A DNA stretch of 64,000 nt from [Clostridium] clostridioforme AGR2157 (GTDB taxonomy: Bacteria > Bacillota > Clostridia > Lachnospirales > Lachnospiraceae). The notes under the pieces were generated by a model that worked only from the letters and a program-made list of their open reading frames with translations, was not told the origin of the DNA and made no database searches. Positions within the stretch are counted from its first letter, which is position 1. Every line of letters starts with the position of its first letter. Made by a program: the position numbers and the translations under genes. Below, one piece after another: positions 55,830-64,000 of the stretch. Location: the NCBI RefSeq assembly GCF_000424325.1, contig NZ_AUJR01000034.1:1-64000 (forward strand), read 5' to 3'.

Positions 55830-56730
55830 TATCATCCGCATTGGAACAAGAAAAAGCGCGCTGGCGCTGATTCAGACACAGCTTGTAGCTGATGAATTAA
55901 GGCAGGTCTGTCCTGGCATACAGGTGGAAATCGTGACAAAGGATACCCTGGGCGATCGGATACTGGACAAGCCTTTACAGGAATTCGGGGGCAAGGGTGT
56001 CTTTGTATCTGAGTTCGAGCAGGCCATACAGGAAGGGGTCATAGACCTGGCGGTCCACAGCGCCAAGGACCTTCCCATGGAGCTGGCCGAAGGACTGACC
56101 ATTGCAGCGGTATCCGGGCGGGAAGACCCGAGAGATGTGCTGGTCACCATGAGAGGCCATGAGATTCAGCCGGAGAGCATGGTCCGCATCGGCACCTCCA
56201 GCCCAAGGCGGCAGCTTCAGGCCGGGTTGATGTGTAAAACACTGTGGCCGGGGGCTGCCGGGACAGAATGCAGCACCCTCAGGGGCAATGTGCATACCCG
56301 GCTCAGAAAACTGGAAGAGGGGAACTTTGACTGCATCATCCTGGCGGCTGCCGGATTAAAGAGACTGGGACTGCTTGAACAGGATACCTACGAATATACC
56401 TTTCTCAATCCGGAAGAATTCATACCTGCCGGAGGCCAGGGCCTGATGGCGGTGGAGGCAAAAGCAGGAACCATGGCTCACAGCCTCACCCAGGCCATGG
56501 ACCATGCCCACGGACGCCTGTGCCTGGAACTGGAGCGGAGAGTCCTTAAACTGCTGGATGCCGGATGTCATGAGCCTATCGGCATCTACTCTGTCCCTGA
56601 TAATGGGCAGTTGGAGGTATGGGGCATCAGCAGCCGCAGGGGAGAGGTAAAGAGGATTCATCTTACCGGCGGTACGTCCCGGGAGGATATGGAAAAACTG
56701 GCGTTAGAAGCATGGAAAGGATTGATGTGA
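55822..56730 (+). CDS. hemC: Hydroxymethylbilane synthase
   Basis: 302 residues: IRIGTRKSALALIQTQLVAD, GGKGVFVSEFEQAI, DLAVHSAKDLPMELAEGLTI, IGTSSPRRQLQ, and the dipyrromethane-attachment cysteine in LLDAGCHEPIGIYS. It polymerises porphobilinogen to hydroxymethylbilane. It is translationally coupled to the gene before and one base from the fused gene after. Confidence 0.95.
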   Translation: MNDIIRIGTRKSALALIQTQLVADELRQVCPGIQVEIVTKDTLGDRILDKPLQEFGGKGVFVSEFEQAIQEGVIDLAVHSAKDLPMELAEGLTIAAVSGREDPRDVLVTMRGHEIQPESMVRIGTSSPRRQLQAGLMCKTLWPGAAGTECSTLRGNVHTRLRKLEEGNFDCIILAAAGLKRLGLLEQDTYEYTFLNPEEFIPAGGQGLMAVEAKAGTMAHSLTQAMDHAHGRLCLELERRVLKLLDAGCHEPIGIYSVPDNGQLEVWGISSRRGEVKRIHLTGGTSREDMEKLALEAWKGLM

Positions 56731-56731
56731 T

Positions 56732-58312
56732 ATGGAGAATACGGGAATGGTATATCTGGTAGGCGCAGGTCCGGGAGACCCGTCTCTGATGACCCTGAAG
56801 GGCCGGGCGCTTCTTAGCGCCTGCGGCGCCCTGGTCTATGACCATCTGGCATCCAGACGGTTCCTGGAATGGGTGCCCTCCACATGCCGCAAAATCTATG
56901 TGGGCAAGCAGGCCGGGCATCACTCCATGAAACAGGATGAGATAAACGCGGTTCTGGTGGAACTGGCCCTTTCAGGGCTTACAGTGGTTCGTTTAAAGGG
57001 CGGGGATCCCTTTGTGTTCGGGCGGGGCGGCGAGGAAATCCAGGCACTTGAAGCCCACGGTATTCCCTACGAAACCGTTCCCGGCGTGACATCCGCCATA
57101 GCGGTCCCGGAATGCGCCGGGATACCCGTAACCCACCGGGGGGTAAGCAGAAGCTTCCATGTGATTACAGGCCACACCCTGGACGGAAAGGACTGTCTCC
57201 CCCCTGAGTTTGAAACATACGGGTCCCTGCCGGGCACTCTGGTGTTCTTAATGGGCCTGGGACAGCTTCCGGCCATTACAGCCAGGCTGATTGGGGGAGG
57301 ATTGGCCCCGGACACGCCTGCGGCTGTCATTGAAAAGGGCACGCTGCCGGACCAGAAGGTAGTCCGGGCGCCGCTTTCAGGGATTCACGCCAAGGTCATG
57401 GAGGAGGGGATCGGCACCCCGGCCGTCATTGTTGTGGGCGAAACCGCCTCCTTTCATATGAACTGCGATATGAAATGCAGTTTTACCGGTCCTCTGGCCG
57501 GATACAGAATCGGCATGATTGGCACACGGCATTTTACAGACAGCCTTGGGCATGCCCTGGAACAGGAGGGAGGAGAGGCCCGCCCAATCCTGGAAATGGA
57601 AGTGATTTCCCATGCAGCAGATCCTGCCATGCAGGAAGCTTACAGGAACCTGTCCGCATATACATGGCTGATATTTACCAGCGCCAACGGCGTGCGCCTG
57701 TTCTTTCAGGGAATGCAGCAGGCCGGCAGGGATTACCGCTCACTCGGTCATGTGAAATTTGCCGTTATCGGCGACGGCACCGGCAGGGAACTGGCGAATT
57801 TCGGTTTCCACGCAGACTATATGCCGGATTCCTTCTGCGCAGAGGCACTGGCGCAGGGGCTGGCATCCGTCCTTACCGGCAGCGACCGTATCCTGATTGC
57901 CCGTTCCAGGGGCGGCTCCCCGGTTCTTACCAGAATACTGGAAGAAGCCGGACTGGTTTATGATGATATTGTTCTTTACCAGGTGGAAGGCAGGCCGGTG
58001 AATGAGCAGAGTACGGAGGATACAGAAGGTCCGGCGGATGCCAAATCTCCTGAGGAAGAGGGATTTGATTACATTACCTTTGCCAGCGCATCCGGGGTAA
58101 GGGCTTACCTTTCAAGTGGCCTGGTTATAAAACCAGGACAAAGGTCAGGGCAGACAAAGTTTGTATGCATCGGGGATATAACGGCAGAAGAGCTAAAAAA
58201 GCATGGAACAAAAGCAGATATCACTGCCGGAACATACCATATACAGGGATTGGTGCAGGCCATTGTGAAAGACGCCATATCCCGTAAGACGGAGGGACCG
58301 GCATCTGTATAA
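56732..58312 (+). CDS. cobA-hemD: Fused uroporphyrinogen-III C-methyltransferase and uroporphyrinogen-III synthase
   Basis: 526 residues. Residues 1-245 are SUMT: VYLVGAGPGDPSLMTLKGRA, VVRLKGGDPFVFGRGGEE and GIPVTHRGVSRSFHVITGH. Residues about 255-520 are HemD (GYRIGMIGTRHFTDSLGHAL, LIFTSANGVRLFF, ITFASASGVRAYL). The fusion converts hydroxymethylbilane to precorrin-2. With its two upstream neighbours it forms a siroheme branch. hemA, hemL and hemB are not in the window. Confidence 0.93.
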   Translation: MENTGMVYLVGAGPGDPSLMTLKGRALLSACGALVYDHLASRRFLEWVPSTCRKIYVGKQAGHHSMKQDEINAVLVELALSGLTVVRLKGGDPFVFGRGGEEIQALEAHGIPYETVPGVTSAIAVPECAGIPVTHRGVSRSFHVITGHTLDGKDCLPPEFETYGSLPGTLVFLMGLGQLPAITARLIGGGLAPDTPAAVIEKGTLPDQKVVRAPLSGIHAKVMEEGIGTPAVIVVGETASFHMNCDMKCSFTGPLAGYRIGMIGTRHFTDSLGHALEQEGGEARPILEMEVISHAADPAMQEAYRNLSAYTWLIFTSANGVRLFFQGMQQAGRDYRSLGHVKFAVIGDGTGRELANFGFHADYMPDSFCAEALAQGLASVLTGSDRILIARSRGGSPVLTRILEEAGLVYDDIVLYQVEGRPVNEQSTEDTEGPADAKSPEEEGFDYITFASASGVRAYLSSGLVIKPGQRSGQTKFVCIGDITAEELKKHGTKADITAGTYHIQGLVQAIVKDAISRKTEGPASV

Positions 58313-58424
58313 CCTGTAGTTATGAACAATATATAAATAAAGTATAAAAAAAGTGTTAAAATATCATTGATTTCTCTGTGTTAAAGTGGTAAACTTCTTG
58401 ACATCAAGAGTTTGATACTTGAGA

Positions 58425-58716
58425 AAAGCAATGACTGGGACATGTCATGGTTTCAGATTCCGGCACAGAGAGCAGCCCGGCTGGTGGAAGGGCGCGCGCG
58501 AGGAATCATGGCCTCACCCAACAGCTTCTGTTCTGAACCCCTTTCCTGAGAGGGAGGATAGTAGGGATGGACGGGTTTCTTTCCGTTAACAAAGATTCCG
58601 GCTGACTGAGAGCAGCAGGAACTTAAGGGGCTGTTCTTTTAACGGGGCGGCAAACAGAGTGGTAACGCGGATTGATTCGTCTCTGCATCGCAAGGTGCAG
58701 GGACCTTTTCTTTTTA
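58425..58716 (+). ncRNA. T-box leader upstream of cstA
   Basis: The T-box element AGAGTGGTAACGCGG (58656-58670) is followed by a terminator hairpin GTCTCTGCA (58679-58687) / TGCAGGGAC (58696-58704) with a T-rich tail to 58715. Upstream, CAGAGAGCAGCCC (from about 58465) fits the AG-bulge region of stem I, and GATTCC/GGAATC pair below it. The 3' side of the putative specifier loop contains ATGGCC, so the codon is uncertain (GCC or ATG). The element senses an uncharged tRNA and controls the transporter downstream. The 5' boundary is approximate; 58313-58424 is AT-rich without a gene. Confidence 0.8.
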
Positions 58717-58824
58717 CGGGCCCGGTCATTATTCTTTTCAGGGCAGGATGCTGCGGCATGATGTTGAGGCATTGCCTGAACAAACTCTTTGAAACCTACT
58801 TTATATATGTGAGGAGACTTGATG

Positions 58825-60540
58825 ATGAATGGTTTAGTGATGATGCTTTTAGCCGTAGTGGTATTAGGCGGTGCCTATTTGCTTTACGGCAGATATCTGG
58901 CAAAGAAATGGGGCGTTGACCCCGATGCAAAGACACCGGCCTATGAGATGGAGGACGGTGTGGACTATGTGCCGGCTGATACCAATGTGGTATTCGGCCA
59001 CCAGTTTGCCTCCATTGCGGGAGCAGGCCCCATCAACGGACCCATCCAGGCCGCCATGTTCGGCTGGCTGCCCGTCATGCTGTGGATTCTTCTGGGAGGC
59101 GTATTCTTTGGCGCGGTTCAGGATTTTGCCGCCATGTATGCTTCCGTCAAGAACAAGGGCCGTTCCATAGGCTACATAATCGAGGTCTATATCGGCAAGC
59201 TTGGTAAAAGGCTGTTCCTTTTATTTACCTGGCTGTTCTCCATCCTGGTAGTGGCTGCCTTTGCTGACATTGTGGCAGGCACATTCAATGGTTTTGATGC
59301 CGCCACCGGCGAGAGAATCGCTGCTAACGGAGCCGTTGCCACCACATCTCTTTTATTCATTGCATTTGCGGTTGTATTGGGATGCTTCCTGAAGTATGGA
59401 AAATGCAGCAAACTGGTAAACACCCTGGTTGCCATCGGCCTTCTTGTGCTGGCTGTTGCGCTTGGACTGGCGTTTCCCGTCTATGTGCCCCAGAGCGCAT
59501 GGCTCATTTTCGTATTCCTGTATGTGATTGTTGCCTGCGTGACTCCGGTATGGGCCTTGCTTCAGCCTAGGGATTATCTGAACAGTTACCTGCTGCTGGC
59601 CATGATTATCGGTGCGGTTTTGGGAATATGTGTTTATAATCCGGCCATCAACCTTCCCTCCTTTACATCATTTGTATTTACAGATGCAAAGGGAAATATT
59701 TCCTATCTGTTTCCAACCCTGTTCGTGACAATTGCCTGCGGCGCCGTATCCGGCTTCCATGCTCTGGTATCCTCCGGAACAGCCAGCAAGCAGATTAAAA
59801 ATGAAAAGAACATGCTGTCGGTATCCTTTGGCGCCATGCTGTTAGAGAGCCTTCTGGCCATCACCGCGCTGATTGCTGTGGGTGCGCTGGCTACCAGCGA
59901 AGGCCTTCCCACCGGTACGCCTCCCCAGGTATTTGCTAAGGCCATCGCCATGTTCCTTACCGCACTGGGAATGCCGGATTCCATCAGCTATACGCTGATA
60001 ACGCTGTCCATTTCCGCATTTGCATTGACCAGCCTGGATTCAGTGGCACGTGTGGGCCGTATTGCTTTCCAGGAATTTTTCACCAATGATGATATTGATC
60101 CGGCAAAGCAGAGTTCCCTGAACAAGGTGCTGACAAACAAATACTTCTCCACCATACTGACACTGGCTCTCTGCTATGCGTTATCCAGGGCAGGTTATGC
60201 AAGCATCTGGCCGCTGTTCGGCTCTGCCAACCAGCTGCTTTCCGCACTGGCCCTGATTGCCTGCGCCGTATTCTTGAAAAAGACCCACAGACAGGGCGTT
60301 ATGCTCTGGGGGCCCATGGTCATCATGCTGGGCGTCACCTTTACGGCCCTGACTCTCAAAATAAAGGACCTCGTATCAGCCCTGTCAAACCAGTTTGTAT
60401 TCGGCAATGCCCTTCAGCTGGTGTTCGCAATTCTTCTTCTGATTCTGGGCGTGATTGTTGCCTTTGAAGGCATCCGCAAGCTTTTGGCTAAGGATACGGA
60501 GGCTGATAAGGCGGCTTCAGACAAGGGCGTGACTGCGTAA
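58825..60540 (+). CDS. cstA: CstA-family carbon starvation/peptide transporter
   Basis: About 571 residues and many membrane helices. TNVVFGHQFASIAGAGPING, GVFFGAVQDFAAMYASVKNK, GFHALVSSGTASKQIKNEKN and SLDSVARVGRIAFQEF are CstA signatures. Known members transport pyruvate or peptides. The T-box leader argues that here it supplies an amino acid or peptide. ATG 58825 is best spaced from GAGGAG (58811-58816); ATG 58822 and TTG 58819 are alternatives. Confidence 0.92.
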   Translation: MNGLVMMLLAVVVLGGAYLLYGRYLAKKWGVDPDAKTPAYEMEDGVDYVPADTNVVFGHQFASIAGAGPINGPIQAAMFGWLPVMLWILLGGVFFGAVQDFAAMYASVKNKGRSIGYIIEVYIGKLGKRLFLLFTWLFSILVVAAFADIVAGTFNGFDAATGERIAANGAVATTSLLFIAFAVVLGCFLKYGKCSKLVNTLVAIGLLVLAVALGLAFPVYVPQSAWLIFVFLYVIVACVTPVWALLQPRDYLNSYLLLAMIIGAVLGICVYNPAINLPSFTSFVFTDAKGNISYLFPTLFVTIACGAVSGFHALVSSGTASKQIKNEKNMLSVSFGAMLLESLLAITALIAVGALATSEGLPTGTPPQVFAKAIAMFLTALGMPDSISYTLITLSISAFALTSLDSVARVGRIAFQEFFTNDDIDPAKQSSLNKVLTNKYFSTILTLALCYALSRAGYASIWPLFGSANQLLSALALIACAVFLKKTHRQGVMLWGPMVIMLGVTFTALTLKIKDLVSALSNQFVFGNALQLVFAILLLILGVIVAFEGIRKLLAKDTEADKAASDKGVTA

Positions 60541-60630
60541 AAGGCGTGTGACGCGCAGAAAGCCGGAAGTGGGAATAATCCCGCCTTGCTGAAACATGAT
60601 AATAAATAACGCATTGTTTATCTGTAATAA

Positions 60631-60669
60631 AAGGATGCAGGCTCCAAACAAGAGCGACGCATCCTTTTA
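60631..60669 (+). terminator. Terminator after cstA
   Basis: AAGGATGC (60631-60638) / GCATCCTT (60659-60666) with extra CTC/GAG pairing in the loop and a short T-run. The rest of 60541-60881 shows no gene; it is AT-rich near 60790-60850 and probably contains the next promoter. Confidence 0.75.
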
Positions 60670-60881
60670 TTGTGTTTTAACCCGGAAACGATTATATTTT
60701 AATCAGAAACATACTGAGGTTGTCAGAAACGGGAGTTTACTTCTCAAACAGGTTCATTTGCACTTGAAAAGCCGGGACAAGTCATGCATAATAATAAATA
60801 ATAAAACGTGAACCTTGCGATATTTCTATCGTATATCTTGATAAAATATACGGATACAGGTTCCGGAAAGCAGGATGGAAA

Positions 60882-61640
60882 ATGAAACGCAGATACAAAT
60901 GGCTCCGCATATTGGCCGCGCTGGTTGTTTTGGCAGCCTTTGCTGCCGGCATCATGGCTTATCTGATATGGAACGGACGGATTCTCTTAAATAATCCTTC
61001 CAGAACCCGTTATCCGGTGCGCGGTGTGGATGTGTCCCATTATCAGGGAGAAATTGACTGGGTAGTACTGGGGCAGCAGGATATTGATTTTGCTTACATC
61101 AAAGCCACGGAGGGCAGCTCCCATATAGATGAGAAATTTTCTCAGAACTGGTCCGGGGCGGCCCTGTCAGGACTGGCTGTGGGAGCATACCATTTTTTCA
61201 GCTTTGACAGCAGCGGAAAAGACCAGCTGGCGCATTTCATTCAGTGTCTGCCCCCCGGGGACGGGATGCTTCCGCCGGCAGTTGACGTGGAGTTTTACGG
61301 AGACAAGGCTGCCAATCCTCCAAACCCGGCGGATGTGGAGCAGGAGCTTGCGGTCCTGCTTGAAGGTCTGGAAAGACAGTACGGGATGGTTCCTGTCATC
61401 TATGCCACGGAGGAATCCTGGAACCTGTACATCCGCGGAAGATTTGACCAATATCCCCTCTGGATTCGCAACGTAAAGACAAAGCCCCGCACAGACGGAA
61501 AACCATGGCTGCTGTGGCAGTATACCAACCGCCAGCGTCTGGCGGGATATGAAGGAGAAGAGACCTTCATTGACATGAACGTGTATTACGGAAGCCGTGA
61601 ACAGTGGGAAACCTGGTACGGGAATCGTAATAAATCGTAA
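60882..61640 (+). CDS. GH25 lysozyme-like muramidase, membrane-anchored
   Basis: 252 residues. One N-terminal membrane helix (about 8-31, ILAALVVLAAFAAGIMAYLI) is followed by a GH25 domain: RGVDVSHYQGEIDW, FAYIKATEGSSHIDEKF, catalytic acidic residues in PPAVDVEFYGD, and LLWQYTNRQRLAGY. It should cleave muramic-acid glycosidic bonds outside the membrane. The next gene's ribosome binding site overlaps its stop codon. Confidence 0.9.
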   Translation: MKRRYKWLRILAALVVLAAFAAGIMAYLIWNGRILLNNPSRTRYPVRGVDVSHYQGEIDWVVLGQQDIDFAYIKATEGSSHIDEKFSQNWSGAALSGLAVGAYHFFSFDSSGKDQLAHFIQCLPPGDGMLPPAVDVEFYGDKAANPPNPADVEQELAVLLEGLERQYGMVPVIYATEESWNLYIRGRFDQYPLWIRNVKTKPRTDGKPWLLWQYTNRQRLAGYEGEETFIDMNVYYGSREQWETWYGNRNKS

Positions 61641-61659
61641 GGAGGAGCAACGATTTTAT

Positions 61660-62421
61660 ATGGAACCAACAACAGAAGAAAAAACAGGACTAAAGCAGGG
61701 AAAAAACAAATGTCTGATTGTGTCAGTCCTGGCCGCCATACTGGTCTTAGCAGCCGGTATGGCTGTATTCATGACAAGAAACAGGGACGCCGGCACCGTG
61801 ATAGCCGGTATGAATTATCATGAAGCTGCAGTGGATAATAAAATCTATACCTCATATTCCCAGCGTGATACGCGCTGGAGCAGCAGTCCTCTGGGCATTT
61901 CCAAGGACACCATGGGAAGTTCCGGATGCCTGACCAGCTGTATCGCCGCATCCCTGACCGCTCAGGGAATACACAGTTTTTCACCGGGGGAACTAAATCA
62001 GGTTTTCAATGAAAATAATGTTTACAACGGCCAGGGCTCCATTGTGTGGAAGGAACTGGAACAGGCATTGCCCTATGCCAGGGTCCGGCTGGACTGCGGT
62101 ACAGCCAGTGAGAGCATCGACCGCCTGCTGGAAGAAAAAATGTATCCCATTGTAAAGGTAAGGCGGAAAAGCGGAGCAGTGCACTGGATTATGCTCACGG
62201 GTACGGAAAAGGATACTCACGATATCACGGCCATGGATCCCATTGACGGGTTTGTTCACATGAGTGATTATGATAACCGTATCTATGGGGTCAGGGTAGT
62301 GACCGGCAGCGTGGAAACACTGGAAACAACGGATATGGACTGGGAAGGCAATTTGAATTCCTTTCCCTCCATTCCCTATACTTTTCCCCAGTTGAACAGC
62401 TGTCCCGGCGCTTGCCTATAA
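61660..62421 (+). CDS. C39-like cysteine peptidase domain protein, membrane-anchored
   Basis: 253 residues. A charged N-terminus and one membrane helix (about 20-40, IVSVLAAILVLAAGMAVFMT) precede a papain-like C39 family 2 domain: YSQRDTRWSSSPLGIS, the catalytic cysteine in MGSSGCLTSCIAASL and the histidine in AVHWIMLTGTEKDTHD. It pairs with the GH25 gene, suggesting cell-wall or secreted-protein processing. The C-terminus changes abruptly (PQLNSCPGACL), and a plausible continuation lies in another frame (62396-62626). Confidence 0.75.
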   Translation: MEPTTEEKTGLKQGKNKCLIVSVLAAILVLAAGMAVFMTRNRDAGTVIAGMNYHEAAVDNKIYTSYSQRDTRWSSSPLGISKDTMGSSGCLTSCIAASLTAQGIHSFSPGELNQVFNENNVYNGQGSIVWKELEQALPYARVRLDCGTASESIDRLLEEKMYPIVKVRRKSGAVHWIMLTGTEKDTHDITAMDPIDGFVHMSDYDNRIYGVRVVTGSVETLETTDMDWEGNLNSFPSIPYTFPQLNSCPGACL

Positions 62422-62626
62422 GCTTGATGAGGAGAAAAACACGGTCACATTCTACGATGAATCAGAAAAAATCGTATCCTTACCGTTAGAGGACCTGGAC
62501 AGCAGCCGCATTCAGGATGTCATTTACACTGATTTCGTGGCCTTTAAGCCGAACCAGACCGTTATCCGGGATATTGAAAAGGCGGGGACTGATTGCGGGA
62601 TTAAATTGCGCTTTACGACATTTTAG
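62396..62626 (+). pseudogene. Out-of-frame continuation downstream of the C39-like gene
   Basis: AVPALAYKLDEEKNTVTFYD, then IVSLPLEDLDSSRIQDVIYT and TVIRDIEKAGTDCGIKLRF form a well-behaved 75-residue coding stretch without a start codon. It is in the +1 frame relative to the C39-like gene. A single-base change near 62390 would fuse the two. It is therefore either the true C-terminal domain separated by a frameshift or the tail of another lost gene. Confidence 0.4.
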
Positions 62627-62675
62627 GTTTTTGGACATTTTAAGAACAATTTACAAACATTCTACACAATCCCTC

Positions 62676-62706
62676 TTGACTTGGAGTTGACTTTAAGTTG
62701 TAGACT
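62676..62706 (+). promoter_or_regulatory. MerR-type promoter with 19-base spacer
   Basis: TTGACT (62676-62681) and TAGACT (62701-62706) are 19 bases apart. The dyad ACTTGGAGT-TG-ACTTTAAGT (62679-62698) sits between them. An overlong spacer with a centred dyad is the hallmark of promoters activated by MerR-family regulators. No merR gene is present nearby. Confidence 0.7.
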
Positions 62707-62728
62707 CTCATTATATCCAGGATTTATC

Positions 62729-62810
62729 ACCCCAACAGGCCATCTGTCAGGGGTTTTACCTGTCCTGGACATTCTGCACCACAGTCTGTAAGAACTGCTG
62801 AAATGCAGAC
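62729..62810 (+). promoter_or_regulatory. Leader hairpins upstream of the DUF362 gene
   Basis: ACCCC (62729-62733) pairs with GGGGT (62750-62754), with inner CAG/CTG pairing, and is followed by TTTT. A second stem pairs CAGTCTG near 62782 with CAGACTG near 62804. They lie in the predicted untranslated leader and could attenuate transcription. Confidence 0.4.
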
Positions 62811-62860
62811 TGCCGATATGCGGACTACAGCCTGACAACATTTCAAGGAGGACAATCATT

Positions 62861-63739
62861 ATGTCTATTGTTTACATGACAAAGGAAATCACACCGGAAA
62901 GCCTGGTCCGGATTTACCATGCATTGGGTATCTCGTTACCCGGCAGCGTTGCGGTGAAGATCTCCACAGGTGAACCGGGTGGCCGTAACTTTCTGCAACC
63001 AGAACTTATCAGGAACCTTGTACAGGAACTTAAGGGTACCATTGTTGAGTGCAACACTGCCTATGAGGGAAGAAGGAACACTTCCAAGGCTCACTGGGAA
63101 ACCATGCGGGACCATGGGTTCACAGCCATTGCACCCTGTGATATCCTGGACGAGGAGGACCACATGCCCCTTCCGGTAACAGGCGGTTTTCATCTGACGG
63201 AAAACTATGTGGGCTCCCATCTTCAAAGCTATGATTCCATGCTCATGCTTTCTCATTTCAAGGGCCATGCCATGGGAGGCTTTGGCGGAGCCTTAAAGAA
63301 CATGTCCATTGGCCTGGCATCTTCTTACGGCAAGATATGGATTCATTCTTCCGGCACCAGCACCAGGTTTGAGGATGTATTCACAGCTGACCACGATTCA
63401 TTCCTGGAATCCATGGCGGACGCTGACCGCTCCGTCATGGACTATATGGGCCGGGAAAATATAGTGTACATCAATGTGGCCAACCGTTTATCCGTGGACT
63501 GCGACTGCGACGCCCATCCACATGATCCGGAAATGGGGGACATCGGCATTTTCGCCTCCACTGACCCTGTGGCCCTGGACCAGGCGTGCGTGGATGCGGT
63601 ATACGCTTCTGAGGATGGCGGAAAGGCTGCTCTGATAGAGCGAATAGAATCCCGGAACGGGATACACACCGTGGAGGCCGCCCATTCTCTTGGCCTTGGC
63701 AGCCGCGGATATGAACTCAGATGTATCGATTCATACTAG
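62861..63739 (+). CDS. DUF362 family protein
   Basis: 292 residues. KISTGEPGGRNFLQPELIRN, ECNTAYEGRRNTSKAHWETM, SHFKGHAMGGFGGALKNMSI and STDPVALDQACVDAVYAS are the DUF362 landmarks. Many relatives carry a 4Fe-4S ferredoxin domain; this one has only a CDCDAHP cysteine/histidine cluster near residue 210. The function of the family is not settled. AAGGAGG precedes the ATG. Expression is probably from the MerR-type promoter upstream. Confidence 0.85.
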   Translation: MSIVYMTKEITPESLVRIYHALGISLPGSVAVKISTGEPGGRNFLQPELIRNLVQELKGTIVECNTAYEGRRNTSKAHWETMRDHGFTAIAPCDILDEEDHMPLPVTGGFHLTENYVGSHLQSYDSMLMLSHFKGHAMGGFGGALKNMSIGLASSYGKIWIHSSGTSTRFEDVFTADHDSFLESMADADRSVMDYMGRENIVYINVANRLSVDCDCDAHPHDPEMGDIGIFASTDPVALDQACVDAVYASEDGGKAALIERIESRNGIHTVEAAHSLGLGSRGYELRCIDSY

Positions 63740-63767
63740 TACAACTCGATTTAAATAAGCTTACAAT

Positions 63768-64000
63768 TTAAGCATTGGTAGTAATCTGATTTCTTGGCTT
63801 ACGTGTCCGTGCTTTGGGCGCACGTTTCCCTTGGTTTTCAGGACTTGCTGCTTTCGCATTTACAACTTCATAGACGATTGTGCCCACATCCTCTTCCGAA
63901 AGATCAATCGTGTCCAAGCGGTATTTCCATTTGTAGGGGACGGGAACCTCATTGATTTCTTCAAAGTATTTCAAAATCCGTTCCTTTAGTTCCTCTTTCG
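63768..64000 (-). mobile_element. IS630-type transposase, C-terminal part (gene continues beyond right edge)
   Basis: The minus strand reads KEELKERILKYFEEINEVPV and PYKWKYRLDTIDLSEED without interruption from the window end to a stop at 63768. KxxLxxRIxxYFxxIN followed by a WKY segment is the usual C-terminus of IS630-family DDE transposases, here extended by a basic tail (KRAPKARTRKPRN). The catalytic residues lie outside the window. The element end should lie in 63740-63767, immediately after the DUF362 stop codon. Confidence 0.6.

Overview
The window looks like a chromosomal segment of a Gram-positive, low-to-mid GC anaerobe of the Lachnospiraceae. The Enterocloster / Clostridium clostridioforme group is my best guess. 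Reasons: AGGAGG-type ribosome binding sites throughout, the order plsX-acpP-rnc-smc-ftsY, a T-box leader, a BglG/LicT-type antiterminated PTS operon, a DUF368 protein and a full D-glucarate/galactarate cluster. The genus is inferred from gene content only. No rRNA, tRNA or CRISPR array was found.

Left part (1 to about 24,437) is accessory DNA, AT-richer up to about 9.4 kb. It opens with mobile-element debris: an IS91-type transposase end, a DinJ/YafQ-like toxin-antitoxin pair and a relaxase tail broken by a nonsense codon and a frameshift. An AraC - EamA exporter - DUF2000 - BacA-like - BacB-like cupin cluster follows, with its last gene cut off by more mobile debris. Next is a two-gene unit: a small HTH protein overlapping a HipA-like kinase that carries a C-terminal polynucleotide-kinase-like P-loop domain. 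After an HPr pseudogene comes a nucleoside salvage operon (Crp-like regulator, deoD, BMP lipoprotein, ABC ATPase, two permeases, deoB), a YgjV-GNAT protein and a second, free-standing HipA-like kinase of the same lineage. A beta-glucoside unit (licT, bglF, lipoprotein esterase, GH1 phospho-beta-glucosidase) ends exactly where a radical SAM gene is truncated.

Middle part (24.4-37.4 kb) is housekeeping: plsX, acpP, rnc, smc, ftsY, a threonine ammonia-lyase, a ClC antiporter, a lipoprotein and a DUF368 (undecaprenyl-phosphate translocase-like) gene. About 1 kb of gene fragments interrupts it: a tyrosine-recombinase tail beside a perfect hairpin, a radical SAM C-terminal half and a metallo-beta-lactamase-fold piece.

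Right part (37.4-52.5 kb) is an aldarate catabolic region: a PrpR-like regulator with a degenerate AAA+ domain, tartronate semialdehyde reductase, a DapA-family aldolase, two LysR regulators, two glucarate dehydratases, galactarate dehydratase and a TctABC transporter. It ends in a deletion scar that fuses the remains of a divergent LysR/enolase-superfamily pair. The last 11 kb hold an AEC carrier, a D,D-carboxypeptidase, a siroheme set (precorrin-2 dehydrogenase, hemC, cobA-hemD), a T-box-controlled CstA transporter, a GH25 lysozyme with a C39-like peptidase, a DUF362 protein behind a MerR-type promoter, and an IS630-type transposase running off the right edge.

The strongest candidates for something undescribed are the HTH + HipA-like/P-loop fusion (5,582-7,850) with its relative at 16,829, and the truncated BacA/BacB-like cluster (1,881-5,240).
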